Shown here: positions 27,392 to 36,393 of the stretch, piece after piece | How the letters are laid out: every line of letters begins with the position of its first letter | Numbering within the stretch: position 1 is the first letter of the stretch | Assembly (NCBI RefSeq): GCF_024734665.1 | Contig: NZ_CP102931.1 | Location: 5,516,001 to 5,580,000 of the forward strand | Length of the DNA stretch: 64,000 nucleotides | Direction: 5' to 3' | From: Variovorax paradoxus | Lineage (GTDB): Bacteria > Pseudomonadota > Gammaproteobacteria > Burkholderiales > Burkholderiaceae_C | Notes under the pieces: model-generated | Told to the model about the DNA's origin: nothing | What the model saw: the letters and a program-made list of their open reading frames with translations, nothing else | The model's database searches: none | Made by a program: the position numbers and the translations under genes

Positions 27392-28864
27392 ATGACCCAA
27401 CGCTTCATTGCCCCAGCGCTGCTGGGCGTCTCATTACTGCTGTCCGCTTGCGGCGGCAGCAACAACAACGGCGTCGTGTTGCCGTTCATTCCGCCGACGA
27501 CGACCCCGCCGCCGGCCGCGCAGGCACCCAAGAATGTCCTGTTCTTCCTCGGCGACGGCATGGGCATCACCACCATGACCGCCGCACGCATCTACAAGGT
27601 CGGCGAAGACGGCGACCTCACGATGGACACGCTGCCCGAGACGGCCTTCGTCCACACCTATTCGAACGACGCGCAGGTGACCGACAGCGCCCCTTCGATG
27701 TCGGCCTACATGACCGGCGTGAAGATGAACAACGAAGTCATCTCGATGAGCCCCGAGACCAAGGCCGCCGACGCCGCGGGCAAGGCCTACCAGGTCAACT
27801 TCGACAGCACCTGCCCCTCGGGCAACGGCCAGGCCGTTGAAACACTGCTGGAGCAGAGCAAGGCCAAGGGCTACGCAACCGGCGTGGTAACCACCACCCG
27901 CATCACGCACGCCACGCCCGCCGCCACGTACTCGCACGTGTGCCACCGCGACGCCGAAAACACCATCGCCGCCGCGCTCGTGCCGGGCGGCGCCGGCTAC
28001 AACGGCAAACTGGGCGACGGCGTCGACGTGTTCTTCGGCGGCGGCACCGATTACTTCATCGCCAAGGAAGCCGGCGGCAAGCGCAACGACAAGCGCGACC
28101 TGATCGCCGAACTGAAGACCGCCAAATACAGCTTCGCCGCCGACAAGGCCGAGTTCGACAAGCTGCCGGCCGACGGCACCACCAAGATCGCCGGCCTTTT
28201 CACCAAGAGCCACATGGCCTACGACCTCGACCGTGTCGCCTCCAAGGAGCCGAGCCTGGCCGAGATGACCGGCAAGGCCATCGACGCGCTGGCCGCGCGC
28301 AAGAAGGGCTTCTTCCTGATGGTGGAAGGCGGGCGCATCGACCATGCGCTGCACGCCACCAATGCACGCCGCGCACTGCAGGACACCGGCGCCTTCGACG
28401 ACGCCATCAAGCTCGCGCTCGACAAGATGCAGGCCATCGATCCAGGCCTGAAGAACACGCTGGTTGTGGTCACGGCCGACCACGACCACACGCTGCAGCT
28501 CAACGGCTATGCCGCGCGCACCGGCAAGACCGAGGCCGGCAAGCCGGGCGTGCTCGGCCTGGTGAAGGACTATGTCGACACCAGCAAGACCAGCAAGGAC
28601 GTGGACGGCAACCCGTACACCATCATCGGCTTCGGCAACGGCCCGCGCCGTCTCCCCACGCGCGGCCCGATCGCCGACGCCGACGTGGAAAACGCCGATT
28701 ACAAACAGGAAGCCGTGGTACCGATGGATGCGGCCAGCGACTCCGAAACCCATGGCGGCGCCGACGTATTCCTCGGCGCGCAAGGCCTGGGCGCCGACAA
28801 CTTCGCCGGCGTGATCACCAACACCGACGTGTTCGCCCTCATCAAGAAGGCGGTCGGCCTGTGA
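27392..28864 (+). CDS. Alkaline phosphatase, lipoprotein form
   Basis: A 490-residue PhoA-family phosphomonoesterase, probably lipid-anchored: signal MTQRFIAPALLGVSLLLSAC with lipobox Cys20. Active-site features: metal Asp in FFLGDGMG (residues 51-58), nucleophile Ser99 in VTDSAPSMSAYMTG, MVEGGRIDHA, VVTADHDH and ETHGGAD. It releases phosphate from organic esters outside the membrane. ATG 27392 follows GAGGGA. Paralogous to the next gene and under a Pho-box-like promoter. Confidence 0.92.
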   Translation: MTQRFIAPALLGVSLLLSACGGSNNNGVVLPFIPPTTTPPPAAQAPKNVLFFLGDGMGITTMTAARIYKVGEDGDLTMDTLPETAFVHTYSNDAQVTDSAPSMSAYMTGVKMNNEVISMSPETKAADAAGKAYQVNFDSTCPSGNGQAVETLLEQSKAKGYATGVVTTTRITHATPAATYSHVCHRDAENTIAAALVPGGAGYNGKLGDGVDVFFGGGTDYFIAKEAGGKRNDKRDLIAELKTAKYSFAADKAEFDKLPADGTTKIAGLFTKSHMAYDLDRVASKEPSLAEMTGKAIDALAARKKGFFLMVEGGRIDHALHATNARRALQDTGAFDDAIKLALDKMQAIDPGLKNTLVVVTADHDHTLQLNGYAARTGKTEAGKPGVLGLVKDYVDTSKTSKDVDGNPYTIIGFGNGPRRLPTRGPIADADVENADYKQEAVVPMDAASDSETHGGADVFLGAQGLGADNFAGVITNTDVFALIKKAVGL

Positions 28865-28896
28865 GGGGCGGCCATCGCTCCAGGACGCACACAACC

Positions 28897-28932
28897 ATGA
28901 ACACAACCATGAACACGACCATGAACCGCACC
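28897..28932 (+). repeat. Three in-register start codons in a 12-bp tandem repeat
   Basis: The unit ACCATGAACACA (with small changes) recurs three times, placing in-frame ATGs at 28897, 28909 and 28921 at the start of the second phosphatase (MNTTMNTTMNRT). The number of usable starts could vary by slippage. Confidence 0.7.
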
Positions 28933-30459
28933 ATCCGCAAGACCCCGAAGACCCGCCTGGCCGCCGCCCTTGTCTGCGCTGCAGCAGGCACCCTCGCCGC
29001 GCTCGCCGGCAGCGCCCACGCCGCCGGCGAAGCCAAGAACGTCATCTTCTTCCTCGGCGACGGCATGGGTCCCGTCACGGTGACCGCCGCGCGCATCTAC
29101 AAGGGCGAGAAGCAGCTGGCCGCCAAGCCCGGCTCGCTGGTGAGCCCCGAGCGCGCCAACCTCGTCATGCAGTCGCTGCCGTACGCGGCGCGCGTGAAGA
29201 CCTTCTCGCTCGACGGCCAGACCACCGACAGTGCGCCCTCCATGGCCGCCTACATGACCGGCGTGAAGATGCGCAACGAGGTGATCTCGATGTCGGGCGA
29301 CACCACCGCCGTCGACAGCACCGGCAAGCAGTACATCAACGGCGAGGACACGACCTGCCAGCCGACCAACGGCAAGGCCGTCGACACGCTGCTCGAACTC
29401 GCCAAGGCCAAGGGCCGCGCGGTGGGTGCGGTGTCGACCACGCGCGTCGGCCATGCCACGCCGGCCACCACCTACTCGCACATCTGCAATCGCAATGGCT
29501 ACAACACCATCGCCGAGCAGAGCGTGCCGGGCCATGCCAACTACAACCCCAAGCTGCTCGACGGCATCGACGTGCTGATGGGCGGCGGCCAGCGCAACTA
29601 CCTGCCAGTCGCGACCAACCCCAGCAGCAAGCGCACCGACGGCGCCGACCTGGTGGCCGCGATGAAGGCCAAGGGCTACACCTACGTCGACACCGGCACC
29701 AAGCTCAAGACCGTCGACACGGCTGCCACCGGCAAGCTGCTGGGCCTGTTCTCGCAGAGCGAAATGGCCTACGAACTCGACCGCGTGAAGCAGAGCCTCG
29801 ACCAGCCCAGCCTGTCGGACATGACCGAGAAGGCGCTCGGCGTGCTCAGCAAGAACGACAAGGGCTTCTTCCTGATGGTGGAAGGCGGCCGCATCGACCA
29901 CGCGTTGCACGGCACCAATGCCAAGCGCGCGCTGGAAGACACGCTGGCCTTCGACGCGGCCATCCAGACCGCGCTCGACTACATGGAGAAGAAGGACCCG
30001 GGCTTGAAGAACACGCTGGTGGTGGTCACGGCCGACCATGACCATGCGATCGCCTTCAACGGCTATCCGAAGATCGGCAACCCGATCCTCGGCAAGGTCA
30101 ACAGCTACTCCGACGGCAAGCTGGCAAAGGCGACCGATGGCAAGCCCTACACCACGCTGGTGTTCGGCAACGGCGGCCGGCCTAACGCGACGGGCTCCAG
30201 CCAGGTCAATGCGGAAGACGGCAACAAGCCGTGGATCGCACCGGCACGCGCGACTTCGCGCGATGACCAGACCGCGATGGACACCGAGGACGACAACTTC
30301 CTGCAGGAAGTCGGCATCAACCTCGGCACGCCCGGCGCGGAAACCCATGGCGGCGGCGACGTGATGCTGTTCGCTGGCGGCGCGGGCTCGAAGATCTTCA
30401 AGGGCACCGTGGAGAACATCAAGGTGTTCAACAAGGTCAAAGAGGCGGCAGGTCTGTGA
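28921..30459 (+). CDS. Alkaline phosphatase, secreted form
   Basis: A 512-residue PhoA-family enzyme from ATG 28921 (starts 28909 and 28897 would add 4 or 8 residues). Sec signal: basic MNRTIRKTPKTR, hydrophobic core, cleavage near AHA-A (residue 34). Nucleophile Ser104 in TTDSAPSMAAYMTG, metal sites FFLGDGMG, VEGGRIDHA, VVTADHDH, ETHGGGD. It differs from the upstream paralogue by lacking a lipobox, so it is likely soluble in the periplasm. Same operon; its stop overlaps the next GTG by 4 bp. Confidence 0.92.
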   Translation: MNRTIRKTPKTRLAAALVCAAAGTLAALAGSAHAAGEAKNVIFFLGDGMGPVTVTAARIYKGEKQLAAKPGSLVSPERANLVMQSLPYAARVKTFSLDGQTTDSAPSMAAYMTGVKMRNEVISMSGDTTAVDSTGKQYINGEDTTCQPTNGKAVDTLLELAKAKGRAVGAVSTTRVGHATPATTYSHICNRNGYNTIAEQSVPGHANYNPKLLDGIDVLMGGGQRNYLPVATNPSSKRTDGADLVAAMKAKGYTYVDTGTKLKTVDTAATGKLLGLFSQSEMAYELDRVKQSLDQPSLSDMTEKALGVLSKNDKGFFLMVEGGRIDHALHGTNAKRALEDTLAFDAAIQTALDYMEKKDPGLKNTLVVVTADHDHAIAFNGYPKIGNPILGKVNSYSDGKLAKATDGKPYTTLVFGNGGRPNATGSSQVNAEDGNKPWIAPARATSRDDQTAMDTEDDNFLQEVGINLGTPGAETHGGGDVMLFAGGAGSKIFKGTVENIKVFNKVKEAAGL

Positions 30460-31169
30460 GCGTTCCCTCGACACTCAAGGCGCTGCTGGCGGCTACGGCC
30501 CTCGCAGCGCTTCCGCTGGCAGCCAGCGCCGCGGGTGACGCCGCGGCGCCCGACCAGAACCTGCGCATCCAGCACCATGTGCTGACGATCGGCAAGGACG
30601 GCGTTCAGCGCGAAAGCCGCTACGCCGACCTGATGTTCCGCCGCGCGGGCACGGTGTGGATCGAGCGCGAGCTACCGCCCGCACTGCGCGCCGACCACGA
30701 CCACGAGGCCAGCGAAGGCAAGGTGCACATCGGCCACTCGCACGCCGACAACACCGCCGCGCCGCTGTGGCTGCGCCGCGATGCGGCCGGCAAGGTGCAG
30801 GTGGGCATGGTGCTGCGCCAGCAGCGCAAGCTGATCGAGGTCGACAAGGCCAACTACGGCAACGTGGGCTACGGCGGCTCTTGGGCCAATGCCTACTGGC
30901 TCGTCGACCCCGCCAGCCTGCCGCACATGAAGGCGCTGGGCACGGCCGGCAACAAGGGCGTGCAGCGCTACGAGGTGCAGCAGGGCGAGAGCACGCTGCG
31001 CATCGACTGGGACGTGGCGGGCCGCTACGCCCGCAAGATCGAGCAGCGCAATGCGCACGGCACCTCGCTCAATGTGATGACCGCCTCGGCCATCCCTGCG
31101 CCCAAGACGCTGCCGTGGCAAACGGCCGACGCCTACGAGCGCGGCGAGTACTCCGACCTGCTGGACTGA
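30456..31169 (+). CDS. Secreted protein of unknown function, coupled to alkaline phosphatase
   Basis: A 237-residue protein, GTG start inside the phosphatase stop (GTGA). Sec signal with ASA-A cleavage near residue 25. A His/Asp-rich segment (ADHDHEASEGKVHIGHSHAD, about residues 79-98) could bind metal; the rest looks like a beta-rich domain (YGGSWANAYWLVDP). I do not recognise a named family. Tight coupling suggests it assists or follows the phosphatases, for instance in metal loading; this is inference. Confidence 0.75.
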   Translation: MSVPSTLKALLAATALAALPLAASAAGDAAAPDQNLRIQHHVLTIGKDGVQRESRYADLMFRRAGTVWIERELPPALRADHDHEASEGKVHIGHSHADNTAAPLWLRRDAAGKVQVGMVLRQQRKLIEVDKANYGNVGYGGSWANAYWLVDPASLPHMKALGTAGNKGVQRYEVQQGESTLRIDWDVAGRYARKIEQRNAHGTSLNVMTASAIPAPKTLPWQTADAYERGEYSDLLD

Positions 31170-31188
31170 TCGAACCGGGCCGGGCGCC

Positions 31189-31668
31189 TCAGAGGAAGCG
31201 CTCGAGCAGCTTGCGCGAAGCCCGGTCGAGCGTCTTCACGTCGGGAATGCGGAACTGCACACCGTGCGCGCTCGCAATCAGCAGCGCACCGCCTTCGAGC
31301 CGGCGGATGTCTTCCTCGGCCTTGAGCACGAAGGTGGTGTCGCCGCGGTCGGTGCTGATGGTCCAGGTGCTGGGCACGCCGAAGCTCGACACGCCGTGCA
31401 GGCGCAGCAGCGTGGGCGCGAAATCGCGCACTGCAAGTTCTTCCTCAAGCAGCGCCTTGGCTTGCGCCGGCAGCTGATCGACGCTGTCGATCCAGACCAG
31501 TTCGCGCCCTTCGCTGCCGACCAGCGAAATGCCGTGGCCGGGCGCGCTCAGCGGAAAGGCCCGCACGGGCACGACGCCCACATGGCGCTCGCCCTGCGCG
31601 TCGGCCAGCACCAGGCGGCCGAAGGCATCGCGTTCAAGTTCAAAAGATGGGGTGTTGTGCTCGGTCAT
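31189..31668 (-). CDS. DUF1854 protein linked to cyanophycin metabolism
   Basis: A 159-residue cytosolic protein matching DUF1854 (ELERDAFGRLVLADAQGE; VPVRAFPLSAPGHGISLV; STDRGDTTFVLKAEEDIRRL). The family is found with an ABC exporter beside cyanophycin synthetase genes, as here; molecular role unknown. Its start overlaps the exporter stop by 4 bp (ATGA), so the two are translated together. Confidence 0.82.
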   Translation of the reverse strand: MTEHNTPSFELERDAFGRLVLADAQGERHVGVVPVRAFPLSAPGHGISLVGSEGRELVWIDSVDQLPAQAKALLEEELAVRDFAPTLLRLHGVSSFGVPSTWTISTDRGDTTFVLKAEEDIRRLEGGALLIASAHGVQFRIPDVKTLDRASRKLLERFL

Positions 31669-33950
31669 GCTTCCCCCGCCGGATGAGCTGCGTGGCTGAT
31701 GGCCAGCGGCGCCTGCGCGTTGGCGCGCTCGTCGGCAGCTCCTTCGCTCGCGTCGTCGTCGCCCTGGCGCAGTTGCGCCTGGTAGAGCCGCCAGTAGGCG
31801 CCCTGCTTCGCCATCAGGGCGTCGTGCGGTCCCACTTCGACCACCTCGCCGCGGTCCATGACCACGAGGCGGTCAGCCTTGCGCAGCGTCGACAGGCGGT
31901 GCGCGATGGCAATGGTGGTGCGGCCCTGCACGAGGTTGTCGAGCGCCTTCTGGATTTCCTTCTCGGTTTCGGTGTCCACGGCCGAGGTGGCTTCGTCGAG
32001 GATCAGGATTCGCGGGTCGATCAGCAGCGCGCGCGCAATGCTGATGCGCTGGCGCTCGCCACCCGAGAGGCCCTGCCCGCGCTCGCCGACCAGCGAGTCG
32101 TAGCCATGCTGCAGCCGCAGGATGAAGTCGTGTGCGTGGGCCGCACGGGCCGCGGCGACGACTTCCTCGCGCGTGGCGTCGGGCTTGCCGTAGGCGATGT
32201 TCTGCGCGATGGTGCCGAAGAAGAGGAAAGGCTCCTGCAGCACCAGCCCCACGTGGCGCCGGTAGTCGGCCACTGCGAAGCGGCGGATGTCGGTGCCGTC
32301 GACCTTGATGGCGCCGTCGGTCACGTCGTAGAAGCGGCAGATGAGGTTGACCAGCGTGCTCTTGCCCGAGCCGCTGTGGCCCACGAGGCCGATCATCTCG
32401 CCGGGCTCGATCACCAGGTCGAGGTCATGGATCACGGCGCGCGAGCCATAGCGAAAGCCCAGCCCGCTCATCTCGATGCGGCCCTGCACGCGCTCCACCT
32501 TCACCGGATTGGCCGGCTCGGGCACGTTGCTCACATGGTCGAGGATGTCGAAGATGCGCTTGGCGCCGGCCGCCGCCTTCTGCGTGACCGAGACGATGCG
32601 ACTCATCGAGTCGAGCCGCGTATAGAAGCGGCCGATGTAGGCGATGAAGGCGGTGAGCACACCCACCGTGATGCTGCCGCGCGCCACCTGCCAGATGCCG
32701 AAGGCCCAAACCACGAGCAGGCCGATTTCGGTCAGCAGCGACACGGTCGGCGTGAACAGCGACCAGGTGCGGTTGAGCTTGTCGTTGACCTGCAGGTTGT
32801 AGGCGTTGGCGATGCGGAAGCGCTCGGCTTCGCGGCGTTCCTGCGCAAAGGCCTTGACCACGCGGATGCCGGGAATGGTGTCGGCCAGCACGTTGGTCAC
32901 CTCGGACCAGACGCGGTCGATCTTCTCGAAGCCGGTGCGCAGGCGGTCGCGCACCACGTGGATCATCCAGGCGATGAAGGGCAGCGGCACCAGCGTGACC
33001 ACAGCCAGCAGCGGGTTGATGGAAAACAGGATGACCGCGGTCATCACGATCATCAGCACGTCGTTCGCGAAATCGAGCGCATGCAACGACAGGAAAACGT
33101 TGATGCGGTCGGTCTCTGAGCCGATGCGCGCCATCAGATCGCCGGTGCGCTTGCCGCCGAAATAGTCCAGCGGCAGGGTCAGCAGGTGTTCGTAGGTAGT
33201 GGTGCGCAGGTCGGCGCCGATGCGCTCGGACACCAGCGCCAACAGGTAGGTGCGCGCCCAGCCCAGCCCCCAGCCGACCAGCGCCGCGATCAGCAGGCCG
33301 CCCAGGTACACGCCCACGCGCATGGTGTCGATCTTCTGCCCGTTCTGGAACGGGATCAGGATGTCGTCCATCAGCGGGATGGTCAGGTACGGCGGCACCA
33401 GGGTGGCGGCGGTGGAGATCAGGGTCAGCAGAAATCCTGCAATCAGCTGCTTGCGGTAGGGCTTGGCGAAGCGGCCCAGGCGCAGCAGCACCCAGGTCGA
33501 GGGTGGGGTCTGGAGCTCGGTGTCGGCCGGTTCGTCGCCATCGGCGACCTCGATGACTTCGGGTGTCTCCTTGGCGACACCCGCCATGCGCTGGCCGAAA
33601 AGCTTGAGCAACCGCAGGGCCGTGGCCTGCCCGGCCAGGGTGTAGCGCCAGCGGCCCAACCGGCCCGCAGGCCCCGTCAAATCTAGGGTTCCGACGCCGG
33701 AGTGGTCGGACAGGCGCAGTTCGAGGGCGGCATCTGTTAGTGGCCACTCACGCCATTCGCCGCCCGGTTCGAGCGCAATCAGCCTCTGGTCAGTCAGGGC
33801 CACTAGGCCGGAAGCGAAGCGAAGTTGGTCGTCGAGGTCAACCGACAGTATTACCAGAACGTTTTCCGCGACTGCGAGCCGGTTTTTCAGCGCGTCTGAA
33901 GCCGCCTCTGTTTCGCCCTCCCGGGTGCCGACTGGATCGTGATGTTGCAT
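31665..33950 (-). CDS. ABC exporter linked to cyanophycin metabolism
   Basis: A 761-residue fused transporter. The first 150 residues are a cytosolic extension with a PH-like look (VLVILSVDLDDQLRFASG). Six helices follow (PYLTIPLMDDILIPFQNG between the first two), then an ATPase with Walker A GHSGSGKST, signature LSGGERQR and Walker B ILILDEATSAVD. ATG 33950 (MQHHDPVG) is chosen because upstream codons cross the divergent promoter. Divergent from the cyanophycin synthetases; it may export an arginine/aspartate-derived product, but substrate is unknown. Confidence 0.83.
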   Translation of the reverse strand: MQHHDPVGTREGETEAASDALKNRLAVAENVLVILSVDLDDQLRFASGLVALTDQRLIALEPGGEWREWPLTDAALELRLSDHSGVGTLDLTGPAGRLGRWRYTLAGQATALRLLKLFGQRMAGVAKETPEVIEVADGDEPADTELQTPPSTWVLLRLGRFAKPYRKQLIAGFLLTLISTAATLVPPYLTIPLMDDILIPFQNGQKIDTMRVGVYLGGLLIAALVGWGLGWARTYLLALVSERIGADLRTTTYEHLLTLPLDYFGGKRTGDLMARIGSETDRINVFLSLHALDFANDVLMIVMTAVILFSINPLLAVVTLVPLPFIAWMIHVVRDRLRTGFEKIDRVWSEVTNVLADTIPGIRVVKAFAQERREAERFRIANAYNLQVNDKLNRTWSLFTPTVSLLTEIGLLVVWAFGIWQVARGSITVGVLTAFIAYIGRFYTRLDSMSRIVSVTQKAAAGAKRIFDILDHVSNVPEPANPVKVERVQGRIEMSGLGFRYGSRAVIHDLDLVIEPGEMIGLVGHSGSGKSTLVNLICRFYDVTDGAIKVDGTDIRRFAVADYRRHVGLVLQEPFLFFGTIAQNIAYGKPDATREEVVAAARAAHAHDFILRLQHGYDSLVGERGQGLSGGERQRISIARALLIDPRILILDEATSAVDTETEKEIQKALDNLVQGRTTIAIAHRLSTLRKADRLVVMDRGEVVEVGPHDALMAKQGAYWRLYQAQLRQGDDDASEGAADERANAQAPLAISHAAHPAGEA

Positions 33951-33998
33951 TGTGTTTCTTTGACTCTTGCCCGTCGCGGGCCGCATGGACCGCGTCAT

Positions 33999-34018
33999 GG
34001 CGCCCTTCGTCGGGCGCC
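33999..34018. promoter_or_regulatory. Hairpin in the exporter/cphA divergent region
   Basis: GGCGCCC and GGGCGCC arms around TTCGTC, a perfect 7-bp stem, within the 139-bp divergent intergenic region and 72 bp upstream of the first synthetase ATG. Could be an operator or leader hairpin; no further support. Confidence 0.3.
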
Positions 34019-34089
34019 GATTCTGACTGATCGCCATGGGCGCGCTTGAAGGCGCCGTGGTGCTCGGCCAAAGCACATCGAACGTTTGC

Positions 34090-36333
34090 ATGACCCGTTT
34101 CGACGACATCCGACTGCTGCGCATCAACTATTTGCGCGGTCCCAACCTCTGGACCTACCGTCCGGTGCTCGAAGTCTGGCTCGATCTGGGCCAACTGGAA
34201 GATTACCCCTCCAACAAGATCGACGGTTTCACCGACCGCCTGACCGGCCTGCTGCCGGCGCTCATCGAGCACCACTGCGGCGTGGGCGAGCGCGGCGGGT
34301 TCATCCAGCGCCTGACCGAAGGCACCTGGTCGGGCCACGTGCTCGAACACGTCGTCATCGAGTTGCTGAACCTGGCCGGCATGCCGACGGGCTTCGGGCA
34401 AACCCGCAGCACCTCGGAGCACGGCGTCTACCGCATGGTGTTCCGCGCGCGTGACGAGCAGGTCGCCCGCGTGGCACTGGCCGAGGGCCACCGCCTGCTG
34501 ATGGCCGCCATCAACAACGACCCATTCACCGCCGCCGACGTGCAGAAGGCGGTCGACGCGGTCAAGGCCAAGGTCGAAGACTGCTACCTCGGCCCGAGCA
34601 CCGCCGCCATCGTGGCCGCCGCCACCGACCGCGGCATTCCGCACATGCGCCTGAACAGCGGCAACCTGGTGCAGCTGGGCTACGGCGCCAACCAGCAGCG
34701 CATCTGGACCGCCGAGACCGACTACACCAGCGCCATCGGCGAATCGATCGCCAGCGACAAGGAACTGACCAAGTCCCTGCTCGCGAGCTGCGGCGTGCCC
34801 GTGCCCGAAGGCCAGGTGGTCGCCAATGCCGAAGAAGCCTGGGAAGCCGCCGAGGACATCGGCCTGCCGGTGGTCGTGAAACCCTCCGACGCCAACCACG
34901 GCCGCGGTGTGTCGCTCGAACTGACGACGCGCGAAGAAGTCTTTGCCGCCTTCGCGGTCGCCGAGCCCGAAGGCAGCGACGTGATGGTCGAGCGCTTCAT
35001 CCGCGGCCACGAACACCGCCTGCTGGTGGTGGGCGGCGAGGTGGTGGCGGCCGCGCGCGGCGAGATCATCACCGTGACCGGCGACGGCCAGAGCAGTGTG
35101 CGCGACCTCATCGACAAGCAGCTCAACAGCGACCCGCGCCGCGGCGCCGAGGAAGAGTTTCCGCTCGACGTGATCGTGATCGACACCGACGCCAAGCTGC
35201 AGCTCGAACTCAAGCGCCAGGAGCTGGACGCCGACGCCGTGCCGGCTGCCGGCCGCGTGGTCACGATCCAGCGCAACGGCAACATGGCCAACGACTGCAC
35301 CGACCAAGTCCACCCCGAAGTCGCGCATGCCGCCGTACTGGCCGCGCGCGTGGTGGGCCTCGACATCGCCGGCATCGACCTTGTGGCGCAAGACATTTCC
35401 AAGCCGCTGGGCCCTCAGCGCGGCGCAATCGTCGAAGTCAACGCCGGCCCCGGCCTGCTGATGCACCTGAAGCCGGCTGTCGGTTCGCCGCGCCCGGTGG
35501 GCCGCGCCATCTGCGACCACCTGTTCCCCAACGACGCGCCCGGGCGCATTCCCGTGGTCGGCGTGGCCGGCTCGCGCGACACCGCCGTGCTGGCGCGCCT
35601 CGTGGCCTGGCTGATCGGCCTGGGTGGTCGCCACACCGGCCTCGCCTGCCGCGACGGCCTTTTCCTCGAACGCCGCCGCGTCGATGCGCGCGACAGTGCC
35701 AACTGGGACGCCGGCCACCGCCTGCTCGTGAACCGCGCCGTGCAGGCAGTGGTGATCGAGAACGGCGCCGAGACCATCCTGCGCGACGGCCTTTCCTACG
35801 ACCGCTGCGAAGTCGGCATCGTCACCGACCTCGACGGCTCTGAAGCGCTGGCCGACTACGACATCACCGAGAGCGACCAGATGGTCAAGGTGCTGCGCAC
35901 GCAGGTCGATGTGGTGCTGTCCGAAGGCACCGCCGTGCTGAACGCGGCTGATCCGCGCGTGGCCGGCCTTGCGCCGCTGTGCGATGGCGCCGTCATCCTG
36001 TATTCGGCCGACTCGCAGGCCGCCGACCTCACCGCGCACCAGACCGCTGGCGGCAAGGCAGTACTGGTGCGGCAAGACCGCGTGGTGCTGGCCAACGGCA
36101 GCAGCGAATCGTTCCTGCCGGGCCTCGGCCGGCTGACCGTGTGGCGCGCCACTCATGCCGGCGTGAGCCTCGAAAGCCTGCTGGCCGCCGTGGCCGCGGC
36201 CTGGGCCATGGGCATTCCGCTGAACCTGATCGGCGCCGGCGTGGAGGCCTTCGAGGCCGACCTGCAGGCGGCGCTGGCCTCGCTGCAGCTGTCGCAGACC
36301 CAGCCGCTCCAACCCCAACCCCAATTCGCCTGA
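34090..36333 (+). CDS. Cyanophycin synthetase-like protein with degenerate Mur-ligase site
   Basis: A 747-residue CphA paralogue. The N-terminal domain and ATP-grasp domain look intact (GLPVVVKPSDANHGRGV; EVNAGPGLLMHLKP). The Mur-ligase-like domain, which adds arginine in CphA1, has GVAGSRDTA (residues 491-499) where the next gene has GTNGKTTT, so its P-loop lysine is gone. It may polymerise dipeptides with one active site, as described for CphA2-type enzymes, or regulate CphA. ATG 34090 begins the conserved RINYLRGPNLW block. Probably cotranscribed with the full synthetase (60 bp gap). Confidence 0.87.
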   Translation: MTRFDDIRLLRINYLRGPNLWTYRPVLEVWLDLGQLEDYPSNKIDGFTDRLTGLLPALIEHHCGVGERGGFIQRLTEGTWSGHVLEHVVIELLNLAGMPTGFGQTRSTSEHGVYRMVFRARDEQVARVALAEGHRLLMAAINNDPFTAADVQKAVDAVKAKVEDCYLGPSTAAIVAAATDRGIPHMRLNSGNLVQLGYGANQQRIWTAETDYTSAIGESIASDKELTKSLLASCGVPVPEGQVVANAEEAWEAAEDIGLPVVVKPSDANHGRGVSLELTTREEVFAAFAVAEPEGSDVMVERFIRGHEHRLLVVGGEVVAAARGEIITVTGDGQSSVRDLIDKQLNSDPRRGAEEEFPLDVIVIDTDAKLQLELKRQELDADAVPAAGRVVTIQRNGNMANDCTDQVHPEVAHAAVLAARVVGLDIAGIDLVAQDISKPLGPQRGAIVEVNAGPGLLMHLKPAVGSPRPVGRAICDHLFPNDAPGRIPVVGVAGSRDTAVLARLVAWLIGLGGRHTGLACRDGLFLERRRVDARDSANWDAGHRLLVNRAVQAVVIENGAETILRDGLSYDRCEVGIVTDLDGSEALADYDITESDQMVKVLRTQVDVVLSEGTAVLNAADPRVAGLAPLCDGAVILYSADSQAADLTAHQTAGGKAVLVRQDRVVLANGSSESFLPGLGRLTVWRATHAGVSLESLLAAVAAAWAMGIPLNLIGAGVEAFEADLQAALASLQLSQTQPLQPQPQFA

Positions 36334-36393
36334 CTGAGCCTTGCATCGCATCGCTCCGTATCGCCTCGACAAGACCGTAGCCCTCGCCGCCCC

